Source: Alitta virens
Lineage: Eukaryota; Annelida; Polychaeta; Phyllodocida; Nereididae
Direction of reading: 5' to 3'
Assembly: GCA_932294295.1 (NCBI GenBank)
Contig: OW028581.1
Span: 12,265,162 to 12,329,161, forward strand
DNA length: 64,000 bases
In this document: positions 26,101 through 40,080 of the stretch, one piece after another
Numbering within the stretch: position 1 is the first letter of the stretch
Layout of the letters: every line of letters begins with the position of its first letter
Program-made: the position numbers and the translations under genes
Notes under the pieces: model-generated
Databases searched by the model: none
Seen by the model: the letters and a program-made list of their open reading frames with translations, nothing else
What the model was told of the DNA's origin: nothing

Positions 26101-29100
26101 AAAGGAAAAAGTTGAGCAGTGTATTTTATTGACCAGGCGTAACAAACTCCGGTGACTGTCACATTTAGGCTCACAATATCTAAGTCTTTATAAATGGTGA
26201 ACGTCACATTTAGGCTCACAATATCTAAGTCTTTATAAATGGTGAACGTCAAATTTTAATCTATTCGTAAAAACAAATACATGGTTTTTCAGTGTTCTAA
26301 TATTCTCATCACCATTTTGTTATGTTCCAAATTTAGATGACGTCATAAAATAACTGTTGCATTGACTGTCTGCCTGGGTTAATTACGAGATGCCCATTCT
26401 GCAGTGATTCTAGCCCTTAATCAGAATTATCACTTACAGGTTTGTGACTGTTCGTGGGCTTCAGTATCCAAGCATAGTTAGGGTCCACCAGACGTAGAGC
26501 ATTCATTGCCGCCAGATAGCATTTGGCTTGCCGTTGTATTCCTCTTAATCCTGGCACTTCTTGACCGAGACGCTGACCATACTCGTACATAATGCTCCCA
26601 GCTGGGTATAATAATATAAATAATTAGCATCAGGAAAGTTGTGAAGATGTGTGTGGCTGTTGTAAACTGTGATCGGTAGATTAAAGTGATTTGGTCTTGA
26701 CACTGATAAGCATATCTATACGCTGCCACCTATTGTTTTTTTAAAGTGCGGATCACGGTAAACTGACGATGCAATCTAAGAATTATAAATTAAGAAAATG
26801 CATCTTAAGGGTAAGGCACAAAGAGGCCTCTAGTTACGTACACAAGATTATTCCTCCCGATATATGCATGTGTAATAACAAATACATAAACTGATCAGTG
26901 ACCTTTTTTACAAAGCAGTCTTGATGCCAACTGTCAGTGTATAGCCATGAGAAGAAGAAATTTCATTTATTTGTGATAAATTTACCATTTATATTTGCAA
27001 AACCCAAGGCACTTCCAATTGCTACCTTCCACTATGTGTGTCATTGAAAACATTTCAAGTTATGTCATCACTAGTTTGCACTTGATGTTTTACCTTTGCG
27101 AAAATTTCCTCTGTACACATGGAAAGAATAGAGCAAGTCGTAGTAATTGTGCTTGGTGAGATCAACTGAGCGAGCTCTGGTTTCTAGGATGTTGACGACA
27201 TCATCCTGTAGATCAGTGTACGAGAACTGAACCAACTGTTCAAGCTGTCCACGCTCGCATAAGATTATTAGCAGTTGGCGTAAGCAATCTTTGCGTCTGA
27301 AATAAAGAGGAAATCTGGTGAATGAGACAGCTTGAAAGGATAGAAATCAATTACGGAACTTGTCGAGAAATAACTCGTCTCTTGTGTTATGGAAATTTAG
27401 CATGAACACAGATCATTCTTAAGAGGATAGGTTTCGTGTGCATCCAGTTGACAAAATATTACGACAATACATTAAATGCATACACTTCTTTCATCCGTTA
27501 CACAGATTAATTGCCAGTAAGTGATCACCGCATATTTACTACTATTTACTAGGTTGTGAAAGTCTGAAAACGTCAAGATACAAACCTCGATGGATCAGGA
27601 TTGGACACCATAGCTTTGTACGCTTTATCGTTATGTCCGAGCTCAAGTTCGTACTTGAAAACTTTTGACCAAAGAGTGGGCAAATCGGGGTCATCGTCCT
27701 GGGCCTTGCTGATGGCTGTGGTCGCCAGGTCTACGACAAGTTGGGGTAGAGAGAAAAGCTCAAACAGTCGAATCACCTGAAAGGAAAGAAACCAATGCAA
27801 TTTCAGACGGAAAAATATTTAAAAAAAAAACTTCATTCTGTTATATGCGGTACAAGCTGCTTGACTTCATTAGAGTTTGATGGGTTGTAGTTTTGCATGT
27901 GATTTAAATTCATAAACGAGCATACACCTGACTTTTGGCTTAGTGCTGCTCATGGTCATAATATAACAGGATTCTGTAATTGCATACACACTCTACAGTG
28001 ACTGTTGGTGAAATTTGCACCATCAACGAAGTTGCAGATCTCTAAATGAGATCCAAAAAATTCTGACTAACAAGAACAAAAGATTTGTCTCTCATCTTAT
28101 AGTTTTCTGTGCCAAAATGTTTTAATTGAAACCATCCCTGGCCATCGTTATCATCACCCACTACTTCACTGACGGGCCAAATTCAACTGATGGGCCAAAT
28201 TCAACTGACGGCCAAATTTGACTAACAGGTGCTATAAGTGTCACACAACTTTCTGCCCCTTACCTTTAAGTAGTAGAGAACTTGGACATGGTGAGGGTTG
28301 CCCTGATCTGGCCGCAGCAGACGTAACATGAATTCCTCATCTGTGATGTTTGGCACTGCTTCCATGAAAACACGAGATGCCTTTGCTCCTTCACTATAAT
28401 TAAAGTAGAAGACAAAAATACAGATATTTTTTATCACAATAAGAGGAATTTTGCTTACACTTTGGCAAATAAGTAAAATGATTTACTAATTATTCAAAAA
28501 AATTAATGCAACGGCTACAAAAAGAGTTCTTGAAGATTAATTCATGATACCGCAATTGAATTACCAAGCCATATCTTATGAAATATCACATCATCTCGAA
28601 AAGAATTCAGACACACACACTAACACTGCAACCAATTATATTTACGCTACCAAAACCAGTATAAGCAAACGTTCCAGAGGAAACAAAATATGCAATAGAA
28701 ACAAAGAACCTATGCAAAATCTCATCAGAATTAGATTATTAGATTAATAAGAATCCTCACTTGGTATTCAAATAAGCCAGCCCTAGGAGGAACTCTCGAG
28801 TAGCAGTGTTTGTCTCACACCATCCTCGTGTCAATCTGATGTATTCCTGCAGTTGCGAGTATTGACTTTGTTCCGCAAGGAATGCAGGGAAGGTCAGCGA
28901 GGCGTTCTTAGGCCAACTTGCAGAGTTAAGGAAAACTGAATTACCATAATTGACTAACCCATCGAATCAGATACATGCTAGTATAATAATGTTTGCCATT
29001 TCTTTAACTTTTGTTTTTCATAGCAAGAAATGTCTGAAATAAACACACTTATGCCAATGGCGTCACAACATTTAACTCTGCATTTAAGACTTTCCTAAAA

Positions 29101-32100
29101 TTTTTCTTTTCAATCAGAAAGGATACACAAGCTGAGAAATGACAGTCACCGTCGGCAACCACACCTGCTCCCACAATGCACTTGGGTCTTCTTCAAACAA
29201 TGCGCTCTGTGCCAAGAGTCGTCTGGTCTGGGAACCTCCTTGCCCATACAGGAAAGCTTCCAATAACGTGACATTCTGTCCAACTGCAATGAATATATGA
29301 TTAATCAGTAACAATGGGTATATACTTTCACAGTTTTCCGGTACCTATCTGTCCTATTAAAACCATGCAGCCATCATACTGTAAATCTTACGAACATTGA
29401 TGAGGTTTGGAGATCCATAATATCATTAGGCTGCCAATTACTTCAGCAGAGTGACAGCACCAATTTGAAATTAGGCCATCAGATCTTTTAAAATATTCAT
29501 AGTATTATTCATCCCATTTGTCTCTCAGTGTCACTACCTTAGGTAAAAATTCCAAAACATATTTCTCAAGTGTTTAAAAATCAAGCCTCATTCAAAGTGA
29601 CCTGTAAAGTTCTTCACTTCAGTACTCACCCAATCTTGGCAGTATCGGTGAACTGACATCAAGCATATCAATCGATTCCATTTGCCTCTCATTCCTTTCT
29701 CTGAAATCAGAAAAAGAATGAGTTTGTCAAACTAAAAAAGACACATAACTTCCGGTTTTTTTACTTTAGTCTGTTATATCTAATGTTGTTAATTATTACA
29801 ACACACCACTCAAAAACTTGCAGCACATCTACTACATGGTCCACCAGATGGCGCCATGACAATTGTGAATCACACACAATCGTGGGCTACACAATTCTAA
29901 TTTATCATGTTTCTTCATGAATTTGAACAGGAAATCAACACCAATTTGTGTTACAATGTATATACCATGAAAGTTTTCTGACCCCCTTTGAAAATCACAC
30001 TGGCTACAATTACGAAAATACTACGGATTCATTTGTCTCCCTAGGCCTTTTAGCTGCAGTAATCAAAGAAACCCGGAGTCTGACTGTTGGACTGGACAGA
30101 TATAGAATAGTAGTGAAGTTGAACTCACATCATAGCTGACGACACTTTGCTAGGAGTTACATGGGATGCCCACATGATGCAGAAATAAGACTGGATCAAC
30201 CCTGCCACCCTGGTTAACAACTCCGACTGGATCTGCTCTGACACTGCAAGCTGAAGTTTGGCCTGAAATTAAGAATAAACAAATGTTAGCACATTTACTT
30301 CATCGCACATGACAGCTGAAACACTCTAGAACATGCAATATTACCAAACAACCGAGACTTTGTCCAGCACTTCAAACTTCAATGCTGTAATTACAGCCAA
30401 ATATCAATAAATAAACACTGTATGTCACATGAACGAAGAAAGATAAAATTCACCTGATGTCCCAATCTCATGACTAATATCAGCAGCAAGAGCAGATCTC
30501 GAGACATGCAAAAAGCGGTGCTCGCTAACTGTCTCACGCTGGACGCAAGAACTGTTACAGAAGGACTGCTTGCAAATAGATGACTGCAGCTCAGCTGACG
30601 AGATGCTTCTCTCGCTGAAAATAATTCATTCTGGTTCAAACAGAAACTATTTCAAATATGCTTCTATTCAATTTGAAGCCATTTCCGAGGGTCAGAAGAA
30701 TACAAAAAAGACTTTCAAGGTAAACATGCTTTCAAATGCCATAAAATATCACTATTAGTCTTAAGTTTCACACCTCTAAGTTTTTAATTTTATCAATCAT
30801 ATTTGGTCTGCCTGTATCTACATTCACTCGTTTTTGCTACCTTTTGCTTTCCCAATACTGTGTAACGCACCTCACAATTGGTGATTTGTTCTTAATCTAT
30901 CAAATGTAAGTGTATTACACAACAACGGGGACTGTTTAGAACGTTTTCTACAGACTGTGAAAGCATTTCTCTTACCCAAGTCATCAACAAACATTCCGTC
31001 AGGCCAAGCTTGTTCAAGATCAAGAATCAATATCAAAGCCTCAGTAGCGGAAATAATATTCTTGACCGACTGGACTTCTAAGAGAATATCTTGCTGCCAG
31101 CATGAGTCCCCACTGCAACGAAATTAAAATTCAATCGGTTGTATTACAGTACTAGGCATTATCTATTTCTACTCATGTGTCCAAAGTGGACCACATAGGC
31201 CTCTTCTAAAGATGTCGTAAAATAAACTAACCCGTATTCTTCAAACAGAGCGTTGACGATCTGTTGAGCCACGACCTCAGGGCTCTGTGTGTGGTATATG
31301 TCCTGGTGGAAAGCATACTCCATCTCTTCCGTCAAGGTCTGGCTGATCGTCTTCATACTCTCATTCATCGCAAGAATATCCTTGCTCAGATCTTCATCTG
31401 TTAACGAGAGACATGAATGATAAGCTTATAATTTAGGCACAGAAGTACATAACATTGAGAAGTGAATTTGAGATTTTTTGAAGACCTCCCAAAACAAACT
31501 GTCATCTTCATGATTCTCCTAGGCCTTAAATACAAGAAACTGGATTTATATTTTAAGGCTTTTAAGGATACACTTTCAAAATGTTATCATCAAAGCTTAG
31601 TTTGCCCACAAATTTTTTGATAGTTGATGATAATGAATTTCCGAATCACAAAGCAACCTCAACCTAATAATTTCAATTTATCCTCCTTTCGATTTATTCT
31701 CCTTGCATTGTATTATGAAAATGAATTGAACTTCAGGCTGAATCCAGTAACTGATTTTATAACATATTGATATTCATAGTAATCATTAATTTGTGAGATT
31801 TACCTTGCAAAATGGCATTGGGATCTTGAACGTCTTCTGTAGTGCAGCTTCCGAGGGGGGACATGTACAAGTGTTCCAAAAGATGACAGGAGCGTACTAC
31901 GCTTATTTGGCTCTGAAAATATGATTTTATGCAAATCAAACATTTGATTATAACAATGGCATATTTAGGGAGGGACCATTAGCTGTTCCCTCAGCCCTAA
32001 GCTTCAAGCCTTGAACCACAAATATACAATTAAGATATTATTTTAGGTGGCATGGCATTCCAATGGGTGGACCTACAATTCCTGATCTCAATGCCAATCC

Positions 32101-35100
32101 CCAATTGACCAAATTCCTAATATGTCACTTCATTGCAGTAAAAATTACAATGGATATAAATAAGAAACACTTATATACAAACGAGTTATGTTCAGTCCAG
32201 AAATAGAACTACACTAAGTGTACTTGTATACCTGCAAACTTAAATTCAGTTACCTTTCTAACGAGCACCACCAGGCCAGTGTTACTGTCGGCAAATAATC
32301 CCAACGGCTTGGACGCTACGTCTTGATATTGACAGCAAAAGGAGTAGAAACGAGCCCATTGTTGTCTCTGCAGCTGGTAGTATTCCTCTACGTCCACCTC
32401 GTAACTGCTGGTCGAGTTTCTTATCTATAATTTAAAAAAAAAAGCACAGCATTGTATCATTTCCTTGTGATATTCTTCCAAATTACGGATTATCCAAAAT
32501 CAAAACATTTAGAATGACTGAAATATTTACTACACATTTAGTTTAACTTGTCATATAAATTATATATAATACATAAGAATTGAATACTGGTGACTTTTTG
32601 TCCTATTCATAATTTCATACCTCATGTTCAACTGCAGCAGTGACTTCAAACTTCAAGATTTCTATGGAAACATTGGGGTCATTCTGGTATTTCGATTCTA
32701 CTGACCGTCTGTATATCTAGAGACAAACAAAAGTTAAAAAAACTTATGCTGGGTTTCATGGTGCAATCAAGTAAGTCACACAGGTCGAAATGCAATACTT
32801 TACCAACCTGCAACGCCTTCAAAATGACAGCATTGGAGAATGCTCCCGGTTGAAATACGTGTGAGATGTAAGCATCCCGTGGGTCTTGGTGCGGATGCAG
32901 AGTTAACTCCTCACTTTCCCCCGCTTCCAGAAAGATGGGCTGCCAATCTTGGGACACCCTGAGTCTATTACTGGAACATAAACGTAAAACTTAAATACCT
33001 TTTTTAACTCATAAGTTATCTTTTGTAATCAACTAAACATAGACTATCGATCTCCGGATCCATGCAATACTTTGCTGAATTTACCTTCTGAAATGTGAAC
33101 AACAATTTTCGACTACTTCATGCCGTCTTCCTCAGTGACGTTTTGTAATAGCTCATCATGGCTCATCATTTCACAATCTCCAGAGGGCAAATTCAGCAAT
33201 GTACTGCAAGTCATTTTAGCATTACAATGCCTTGCAAAAATGGATGATACCCTTCCCAAAGGTTTTAACCCTAGAAACTCTCAAATGTCCATTGCGGGTG
33301 AGGTGTCAATATTCATTTAGCCTAGATTAAAGTTCTATTTTGCTTCACTGATTCTGAACACAAACAGCTGGATGCAAGTAGGATTTAGCCATGCACTTTT
33401 GACTTGATTGAGTGCCCCCATTTTTGCAAAGGACTACGTACTCTATCATGTATATGTGGTAGCAAGTAGCAGCATGGTTTCCAAAACCCCCATACAGGTA
33501 TGTTTAATACTTCATCGACAAAATATCCTGCCACATACACTGGCATAAAGTTGCTCACCTGATAAATGGAGCAGAATAAGAGACCAGCCGACCTTCATCT
33601 GACCTTTGAAGGGTCCATAGTCTTGAATTTGTCAAACTGAAATCTATCATTTCTTCCTGTTCAAAAATAAAACCAGTAACTTCATGTTATTGAAATAAAC
33701 AGGGAATCCTCAGATTGAAACTGTGACACTTAAATTGCAGCTAACGCTAGAAGAAAATGATATAATGACCACAGGTTGTAACGTGTGGTTTTTTAAAAAC
33801 AAAAACTTACATCAGATGATACGATTGTTCCAATGTGACTAAGTTGATAGTGTCCACCAGATTGAAGCGGCTGTAGCACGCAAAACTGCAAAATAAAAAC
33901 ACAAGATGACAGCGACATAAACCCACGCATGGTACCCGTAATAAAACAGATGTACATTAGTTTCCGAGTCGAATAGATACCTGTCTTCGGTCCGAAAAAG
34001 CCAAATAAACACTGAGGTAGAGTCCTTGATTTGAGGTTCCTGATGATTTCCTTATCATGTGTCCCTCGCCTGAAAATATACAATAGAACGGTCAAATGAC
34101 TCCAGCACTTTGCAAGTAGGGAAAAACTAAATCTTACAATAAAACCTTGAAATACTCACTGGCAATGGAAACTTTGTTCACATCAATTTTACTGTGGACA
34201 AACTCCAACAAATCGGCCACCATGACACACTCTTTTTCCTGGGTAATTAAAGAAAAGTCTTAAGCATTTATCAGAATCAAGTTTATCCTAAATATTTCCT
34301 GAACAAGCTTGCTTGATTAATATATTATCCAAATTGCTAATAACTTATAGGTATTTTTCCTATGTGCCAAAATATGATTGGTATCAATTCCAGTATCAAT
34401 TTTAAGTTTAACATAAAATTTAACTTATTATTTCAAGGTTATTCCATTCACTTACATATCAGCATTAATTGAGGGTCAACTTACAAATTTGTATGATAAT
34501 AATAACACTGTATTACACATTTTATTTAACTCTGGCCATAAATAAGCATGGGCACAGCTTACCCGACATGACCACATTCGCATCTTGTGGTCTTGGCACA
34601 CAGCGAATATGTAGACATCTTGGCCGAGAGGGTGAATGCAAAGACTCTTCACAACTTGTCCTTCTCCACCAGATCTGAAATCATCCAAAAATATTGCACC
34701 TCTGCTGCATACAATGGTGCTCCAGGCAAATAAACTAATATCACCATTTCATTTTTGAATATCAAATATCACTGACAAATATCACGGTCAGTTGTATTGC
34801 CTGGCAAATACTACAGAATACGAAAACGAGGCACAGACAAGCGTCGTGAACGTCATTTTATTACACACCTCCTTCAATTTTTGTCCGATTTTCAAAATTC
34901 AAAGTTTATTATGTACAAAACGATCTTAAATCGCTAATCGGCGAAGCCGATTATAACGTTATAATGTCAGTAAGGTAATTTGCCAGCTAACAAATTTGCT
35001 TACCAAGCAACAATATCACGTAAGGCTTGTTGACAAGTAAGTGTGCTGGGTATGGTAAGCATGAATGGTTTTTGCCAAATAAACTAATATAACCTGCCAG

Positions 35101-36922
35101 GTCAGCTAATTTGGCAGTAAGTGCTGTTGGTTGTAATATTAGCCGAATAAAAAAATTGTTTGGTTCCAATTTCATAACCCATTAACCCTCAAATGTAAGG
35201 TCAGTAGTTCGGCCAAAGAATTTTTTTTTCTAACAAATATTTTGAAACTGTTCAGATCACATACCTAAAACTCGTCCACAAACGATTAATAATTGATGCC
35301 TGTTTCAGTTCATACTGGCCGACGATACCTGTTAAAAATAAAACAATACTCTGAAGGGCGTGTATTAATTATATGAGAGGCATGAACAATCTTTCTTAAA
35401 ATCTACCGTAACACTTTTGATGACTTAATGTAAAAGCAAATTAACTTAATTTTCATAGTGGGAATAATTAATTACTTCCAGTAATGGATTGCATCCTGCT
35501 ATTTTACGACTTTTCACATACCTAAACAAGGACAAACAAGCTCACATCAAAAGGAGGGCTGTACTGACCTTGGGTGGTATGGGCAGGCATCTTGATGAGC
35601 AGAATGCTGCCAGAGTTTGTGGCTAAGGCAAATAAAGCTTCATCATTATTACTGAGCCAGGCAGAACCGCAGTGCACAACATAGGGAAGAGCGGCCCCAG
35701 TACTGTTGATGCAGTGAACATTGTTTGGATCAGAAACTCTCGAAGCTGAGATGTCGGCCAAAATTGACGGAATACTGTGTTCTGTGTCTTGCATGTAGGC
35801 TTGGTCCTGGAAAAACCATTCAACCAATTATAACTTGAATGTTAACTACATTTTGTGACAATACGGCCAATTAGACCCATAAAAATATCTTTCAATGATA
35901 CTCAAATCACACCAATTTCATTACCAAATATAAAATGCAACATTACTTCATCCCAGTATTAAAGATATTACATGTATCAGTTTTACATGAATGATTCCAT
36001 GACTGACTATAATAAAATATCTGGGCTGATCGCTGTTTTTCTACTGATTCAACCTCACGAGGAGCAGACCTATTTGTCATATTGCATAAAAATTGGGTTA
36101 AAATCAAATTAATGTCATTACACAACTTGTGCAGATCCTTAAGTGTAAACCCCAGCAGAATTTAGCCACAGATGCAGACATACTCACATATTTATGCAGT
36201 TTGTTAGGGTGCGGAAATATCAGTCGATGCACTGTAGAAACTGTCGCAACCAGAACAATGACCTGGCCATGAGTTTCTTGTATATGGACACAACCTAAAA
36301 GGGGTGCCCCAGGGAATCTGAACTGTACACTGCTTCCGGTTAGATTGTAGTCGAGAGATTGCTCTGTTAATTCCAATACTTCTCCGCTTGTTTTCCTGCA
36401 AAAAAAGGGATTAAAGTACGAAATGAGCAAGATGATTCTAACATCAGCCGTCAACGAAGTCTGTGCCGTCAACGATGTTGTGGGCGAAAATAATATCGCT
36501 CAGGGGGGAATCCAAAATATTCTGACTGACAAGAATGACAGATATGCATCCCTCATCTGCAAGTTTTCTCAGAATGTTTTGGGTTCTACGGTATCACCCC
36601 AGCCGTCATTATTTAATATTGCCTAGACCTTTGTTTACAGCCCAAGTAAACTTAAGCTAAGAATCATATAATACATGTTTTAAAGATGTTTAGTGTACAG
36701 TTTTGAAAAGACTTTGAAAAATGCAATAGCTCACCAGTATATGAATCTGTTTCGCAGTGGCGATCCACTGCGGCCACTGTCTCGATAAGCGTAACCTCCA
36801 GCAGCGTCCTGGACCGACACATCTTGCAAGCTGCCTGAAGAACCACCTGTAATTGTAACGGAGAAAATTTGAATTAAATCTTTTTTTACATAAAATGTTA
36901 TATATAACTTTCGGTTTAACAT
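23143..36922 (-). CDS. NUP160: Nuclear pore protein Nup160, complete
   Basis: Y-complex (Nup107-160) scaffold nucleoporin: N-terminal beta-propeller, then helical stem. Thirty-two exons join in phase to 4356 nt, 1451 residues (human about 1436). Exons 5' to 3': 36735-36922, 36188-36395, 35569-35806, 35265-35328, 34563-34674, 34160-34238, 33981-34069, 33811-33885, 33559-33656, 32808-32970, 32621-32716, 32254-32424, 31804-31912, 31232-31397, 30976-31112, 30454-30614, 30129-30262, 29630-29700, 29127-29283, 28761-28916, 28264-28393, 27586-27776, 27094-27296, 26438-26601, 26028-26094, 25801-25911, 25369-25495, 24879-24998, 24352-24493, 24028-24153, 23830-23934, 23143-23340. Landmarks: RNRFIYWKTSGEVLELTE, FAVCQDHKMRMWS, RDLLLLLILVMRLG, ELLRIYLDFDLLEEA, LGKGKEYFGLK. 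The ATG at 36922 reads straight into conserved sequence, but 36847-36907 could instead be a short intron. The divergent C-terminus is Gln/Ser/Phe-rich. Confidence 0.95.
24725..24860. repeat. (ATCT)n microsatellite with interspersed ATTT
   Basis: About 136 bp of ATCT repeats punctuated by ATATTTCT. It lies inside a NUP160 intron starting about 18 nt past the donor of exon 24879-24998, so on the transcript it is an AGAU tract beside the 5' splice site. Confidence 0.95.
25041..25090 (-). repeat. Copy of the NUP160 3' UTR/poly(A) segment inside a NUP160 intron
   Basis: About 50 bp match 23088-23136 with only about three differences, including the antisense AATAAA. The copy sits in the intron between exons 25369-25495 and 24879-24998. 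It is either a local duplication or two copies of one dispersed element tail. Confidence 0.7.
26160..26249. repeat. 45-bp perfect tandem duplication
   Basis: A 45-bp unit starting CACATTTAGGC is repeated twice exactly head to tail in a NUP160 intron. Confidence 0.95.
28169..28221. repeat. 18-bp tandem repeat, three copies
   Basis: Unit CTGACGGGCCAAATTCAA at 28169, 28187 and (degenerate) 28205, in a NUP160 intron. Confidence 0.9.
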
Positions 36923-37323
36923 GGCGGGTGTTTTGAAGAAGAGCTCCTCAGAAGTTAAGTTTATTTCTCATCTTATTGTCGGTTAAATAGTACAAATTGT
37001 CCTCAACTAGTGTGCAAATGTTCTAAAACACTTAAGAGCCGTATATCACATCAAATTAAACACAGAACGGTCTGTAGAAAACGAAAACTCAATACAGAGA
37101 TTCTCCTTCCTGACGAACACATGTTTACATTGAAGCCCACCCATTATCGCCCTTAGATCGCAACTCTATTCCCGACCAGAGGCGGTTTAAATTTAAATTT
37201 CATTGTATGGCCTATAGGCTATAGGCACTGTACTAAGATTATACAGAGCATAACACAGAACACATTTGCACTGTAAAAAATACATTTTAAAATGTTAGTG
37301 ATAACTATAGAAAAATCACAGTA
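36923..37323. other. NUP160 upstream region
   Basis: About 400 bp of AT-rich DNA between the NUP160 start and a dead LINE. It presumably holds the NUP160 promoter, but I recognise no specific element. Confidence 0.4.
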
Positions 37324-38640
37324 ATGCCTGTAGTGGGGAAAGTTGAATCAATATTTAATTTACGATTAGTACACAAAAATATTGTGAAAGACATTGATGA
37401 TCCCTTACAATTTGGCTTCACGAATGGTTGCCGAACAACGGATAGTATCTATATTTTACATACCATGATTACCAAACAGAAAGCCAAGTCAAACCCCTGT
37501 ATACATGTTTTGTTGACTTTACAAAGGCCTTCAACTACGTGAATAGGGCAGCGCTGTATTTTAAACTAATGAAAAGAGAGGTGAAGGGGAAAATGTTGAA
37601 AATTTTAAGTGATATGTACACCACAGCCAAATGCCAAGTAAAATGGAAAGGGAGGGTAGGGGGTGAAATAGATAGTGAATATGGAGTGTTACAAGGGGGT
37701 ATGATGAGCCCGCAAATGTTTACTGAATTCTTAACAGACCTAAGAGATTACCTGGATAACGAGTATGGTGTAAACATGGGTAGCAATATTATAACATATA
37801 TTTTGTATGCATATGATACTCTGCTCAATGGCCTATATGAGTTCTGTAAGAAGTGGCACCTAATTGTTAGTCTCACTAAAACAAATATAGTAGTCTTTGG
37901 GAAGGGGCAAAATGTAAATAACTTTCAGTTTGGGGATGATACTATTGAAACAGCAAAAGAATACAAATATTTAGGAACAATCTTTACAACTAAAAGAAGT
38001 ATTTTCAAGAAAAACCACTTTAATTTTGCAGGCAAAGCCAGAAATGCCATATTTTCTCTTGACTCATGCAAAATCAGCTGTAGGACACTTACAACCAAGT
38101 CTGGCTCTAAAAATGTTTGACACCCAGATAAGCCCCATTATAGAATATGCATCAAAAGTTTGGTTCTGTGACAGAGATCTCGTAGACCTGGAGAAAATTC
38201 ACTTAGCATATATGAAAAGAATCCTGAATGTAAAACTCATCTTCGAATATTGCAATATACGCTGAACTGGGAAGGTTCCCAATAGCCCTAAAATTAAAAT
38301 GTCTGGTACTGAATTTTTTGAAATGTATCCTCACTTGACGGCCATCCTGTAAAACAAGCATACCATTTCCTGCTAGACTTACACAATGCTGGGAAGAAAA
38401 ACTGGTGCTCTAGAGTCCAAGAAATTTTAGCCAATGCAACCCAGACTAGCCTTTGGACTGAACAAAATATAAGCAGTGTCTAATATAACAAAATAAAAAA
38501 AGCACTTCACAAAACGTTCATGGAAAAATGACTAGATGAAATAAATAATTCCGAATTAAACCCTAAACTCAGAACATATAAACTGTTCAAAAAATTTATA
38601 AAACTACCTGGCAGAACCAAAGAATACCAAATGTAAATGA
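37324..38640 (+). pseudogene. Dead non-LTR retrotransposon (reverse-transcriptase fragment)
   Basis: Broken frames (37324-37542, 37539-38120, 38026-38265 and shorter pieces to about 38640) together spell a LINE reverse transcriptase. Motifs include QFGF, GVLQGGMMSP, a degenerate catalytic box YAYD where YADD is expected, KEYKYLGTIF and a C-terminal thumb-like region. Several frameshifts and stops make it non-functional. It is unlike the I/Nimb-like LINE family further right; clade not assigned. Confidence 0.85.
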
Positions 38641-38929
38641 GAGAGTAATAATTTATCAAAATATTTCCGAAGCCATACCAAGCACCATGAATTTAGATGA
38701 CCTGAATAGCGTGTGTGATTGATTGGTGTAGGTGCACCAAGATGTGATTCATTTGTGATATGCAATTCAATATGTGATATGCATATATGTTATTACGATA
38801 TCATGTACCATAACGGAGGGTATTATCGACAGGGAGGGTATTTTCGACAATCACATTAAAATGTTAACAATTTATAATTTTTTATCTTAGCATTTTAATG
38901 TGAGTGTCGAAAATACCTGCCCTGTCTAT

Positions 38930-40053
38930 CAGGGTTGGACTTTAACCCGGGTTAAATCAATTTTGCCCAGCCCAGCGGGTAAAACCTGGGTATAACCTGG
39001 GCAAAAGTGGGTTAAACCTGGCCAAAACCCTCCTACAAGCTCAACGCATGGGATTCCAAATTAGTAGAAATACATAAAACATGGACTATAAGGAGAAATA
39101 GATTTTCTTTCTTAAATTGTACTTTAATGGCTATCACTGACCTTTATACACTCAGTATAAAATGGGTTTAACCCACCAAAACCTGACAAAAACCCTCCTA
39201 CAAGCTCACAAATAGGATTCCAAATTATTATAAATGGTCTTTGGTTAGTAGAAATACATATAAGGGTGGTGGGTGGATTAGGTCCTGTATTTCTGCACCT
39301 GTTGGTCTGATAAGGCAGGCAAGAACCATGGCAATGAGATGATGGATGAAACAGCAATCCAACTTAATAAGGCTCGACTGAGAAATGAACCCAGGACCCA
39401 GCGGTTGGAAGCCCAGCTGGTACCCAACCCCTGCTACGGGCCCCTAGAAATACATATAACAGTGAATATATGGAGAAATAGAAGATTTGCTTTCTAAAAC
39501 TTTACTTTATTGGCTATCACTGAGCTTTGCACATCTTACGGGCATGAGTATCAATTGAAGAATGCAATTCCTGAATTATAGTACAGAGACTTATCATGAT
39601 CTACAGACCATCATAGAGACTGACAAAAAGTGACTTCTAGTTGTAGAAGTTCAATTCTTATGACAGTTATACAACATAGGACCATGCTATTTTAGTTTGA
39701 AAAACTTATGTTACATGTCCTTGTCTGCTGAATACCAAAGATTATAATTTTAAAGCTAACAACAATGGCTAAACCATCAAGTAATTAAGTGTTTTCACTA
39801 TTTTAAATTTGGGGTAACAACCATTGGTCTTGGTTATGTCCTACCATCATGTAGCATCATCTGTGCAAAGTTTAAAGTTTCAGATACAATAGTTTAAATA
39901 TTGTTTTGTCTTTCCTGCACCTTTTATACTGATTATAAGTAAAATTATGGATTTTAACCCAGGTTTAACCCACTTTGGGCAAAATGTCTATTTAGCCCAA
40001 CCCGGATTTAATCCGGGTTTAACCCGGTGGGTGGGTTAAATTTGCCAACCCTG
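38930..40053. mobile_element. Non-autonomous hAT-like element (1124 bp) inside the MITE
   Basis: Ends CAGGGTTGG / CCAACCCTG with 8-bp flanking duplications CTGTCTAT (38922-38929) and CTGTCGAT (40054-40061), one mismatch, as expected for hAT transposition. The subterminal regions carry repeated AACCCGGGTTAAA-type motifs. The interior holds a partial direct duplication of about 140 bp (about 39004-39142 and again from 39165). A minus-strand SINE sits inside the second copy. No transposase. Confidence 0.8.
39264..39444 (-). mobile_element. tRNA-derived SINE, minus strand, older copy
   Basis: Reverse complement of the main SINE family of this window. The B-box region is diverged (GGTTCATTTCTC). 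Flanked by a perfect 15-bp target duplication TAGAAATACATATAA (39249-39263 and 39445-39459). Inserted inside the hAT-like element, giving a three-level nest. Confidence 0.88.
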
Positions 40054-40080
40054 CTGTCGATAATACCCTCCGTTACGGTA

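Larger units (their letters stand above)
38806..40080. mobile_element. Palindromic MITE (TA target duplication), split by a hAT-like insertion
   Basis: The outer ends TACCATAACGGAGGG... and ...CCCTCCGTTACGGTA are inverted repeats with one mismatch over 27 bp. After removing the inner insertion the element is about 143 bp and almost wholly palindromic, with about 58-bp arms and four mismatches around a short AT-rich loop at 38864-38890. Reading the outer TA as the target duplication fits a Tc1/mariner-type MITE. It carries no coding sequence. Confidence 0.8.

Noticed and set aside
36735..36922. A short intron at about 36847-36907 separating the NUP160 start from the first conserved exon
   Set aside because: The ATG at 36922 is in frame with the conserved sequence with no stop, so an intron is not needed; it remains possible because the acceptor TTACAG at 36847 looks good.
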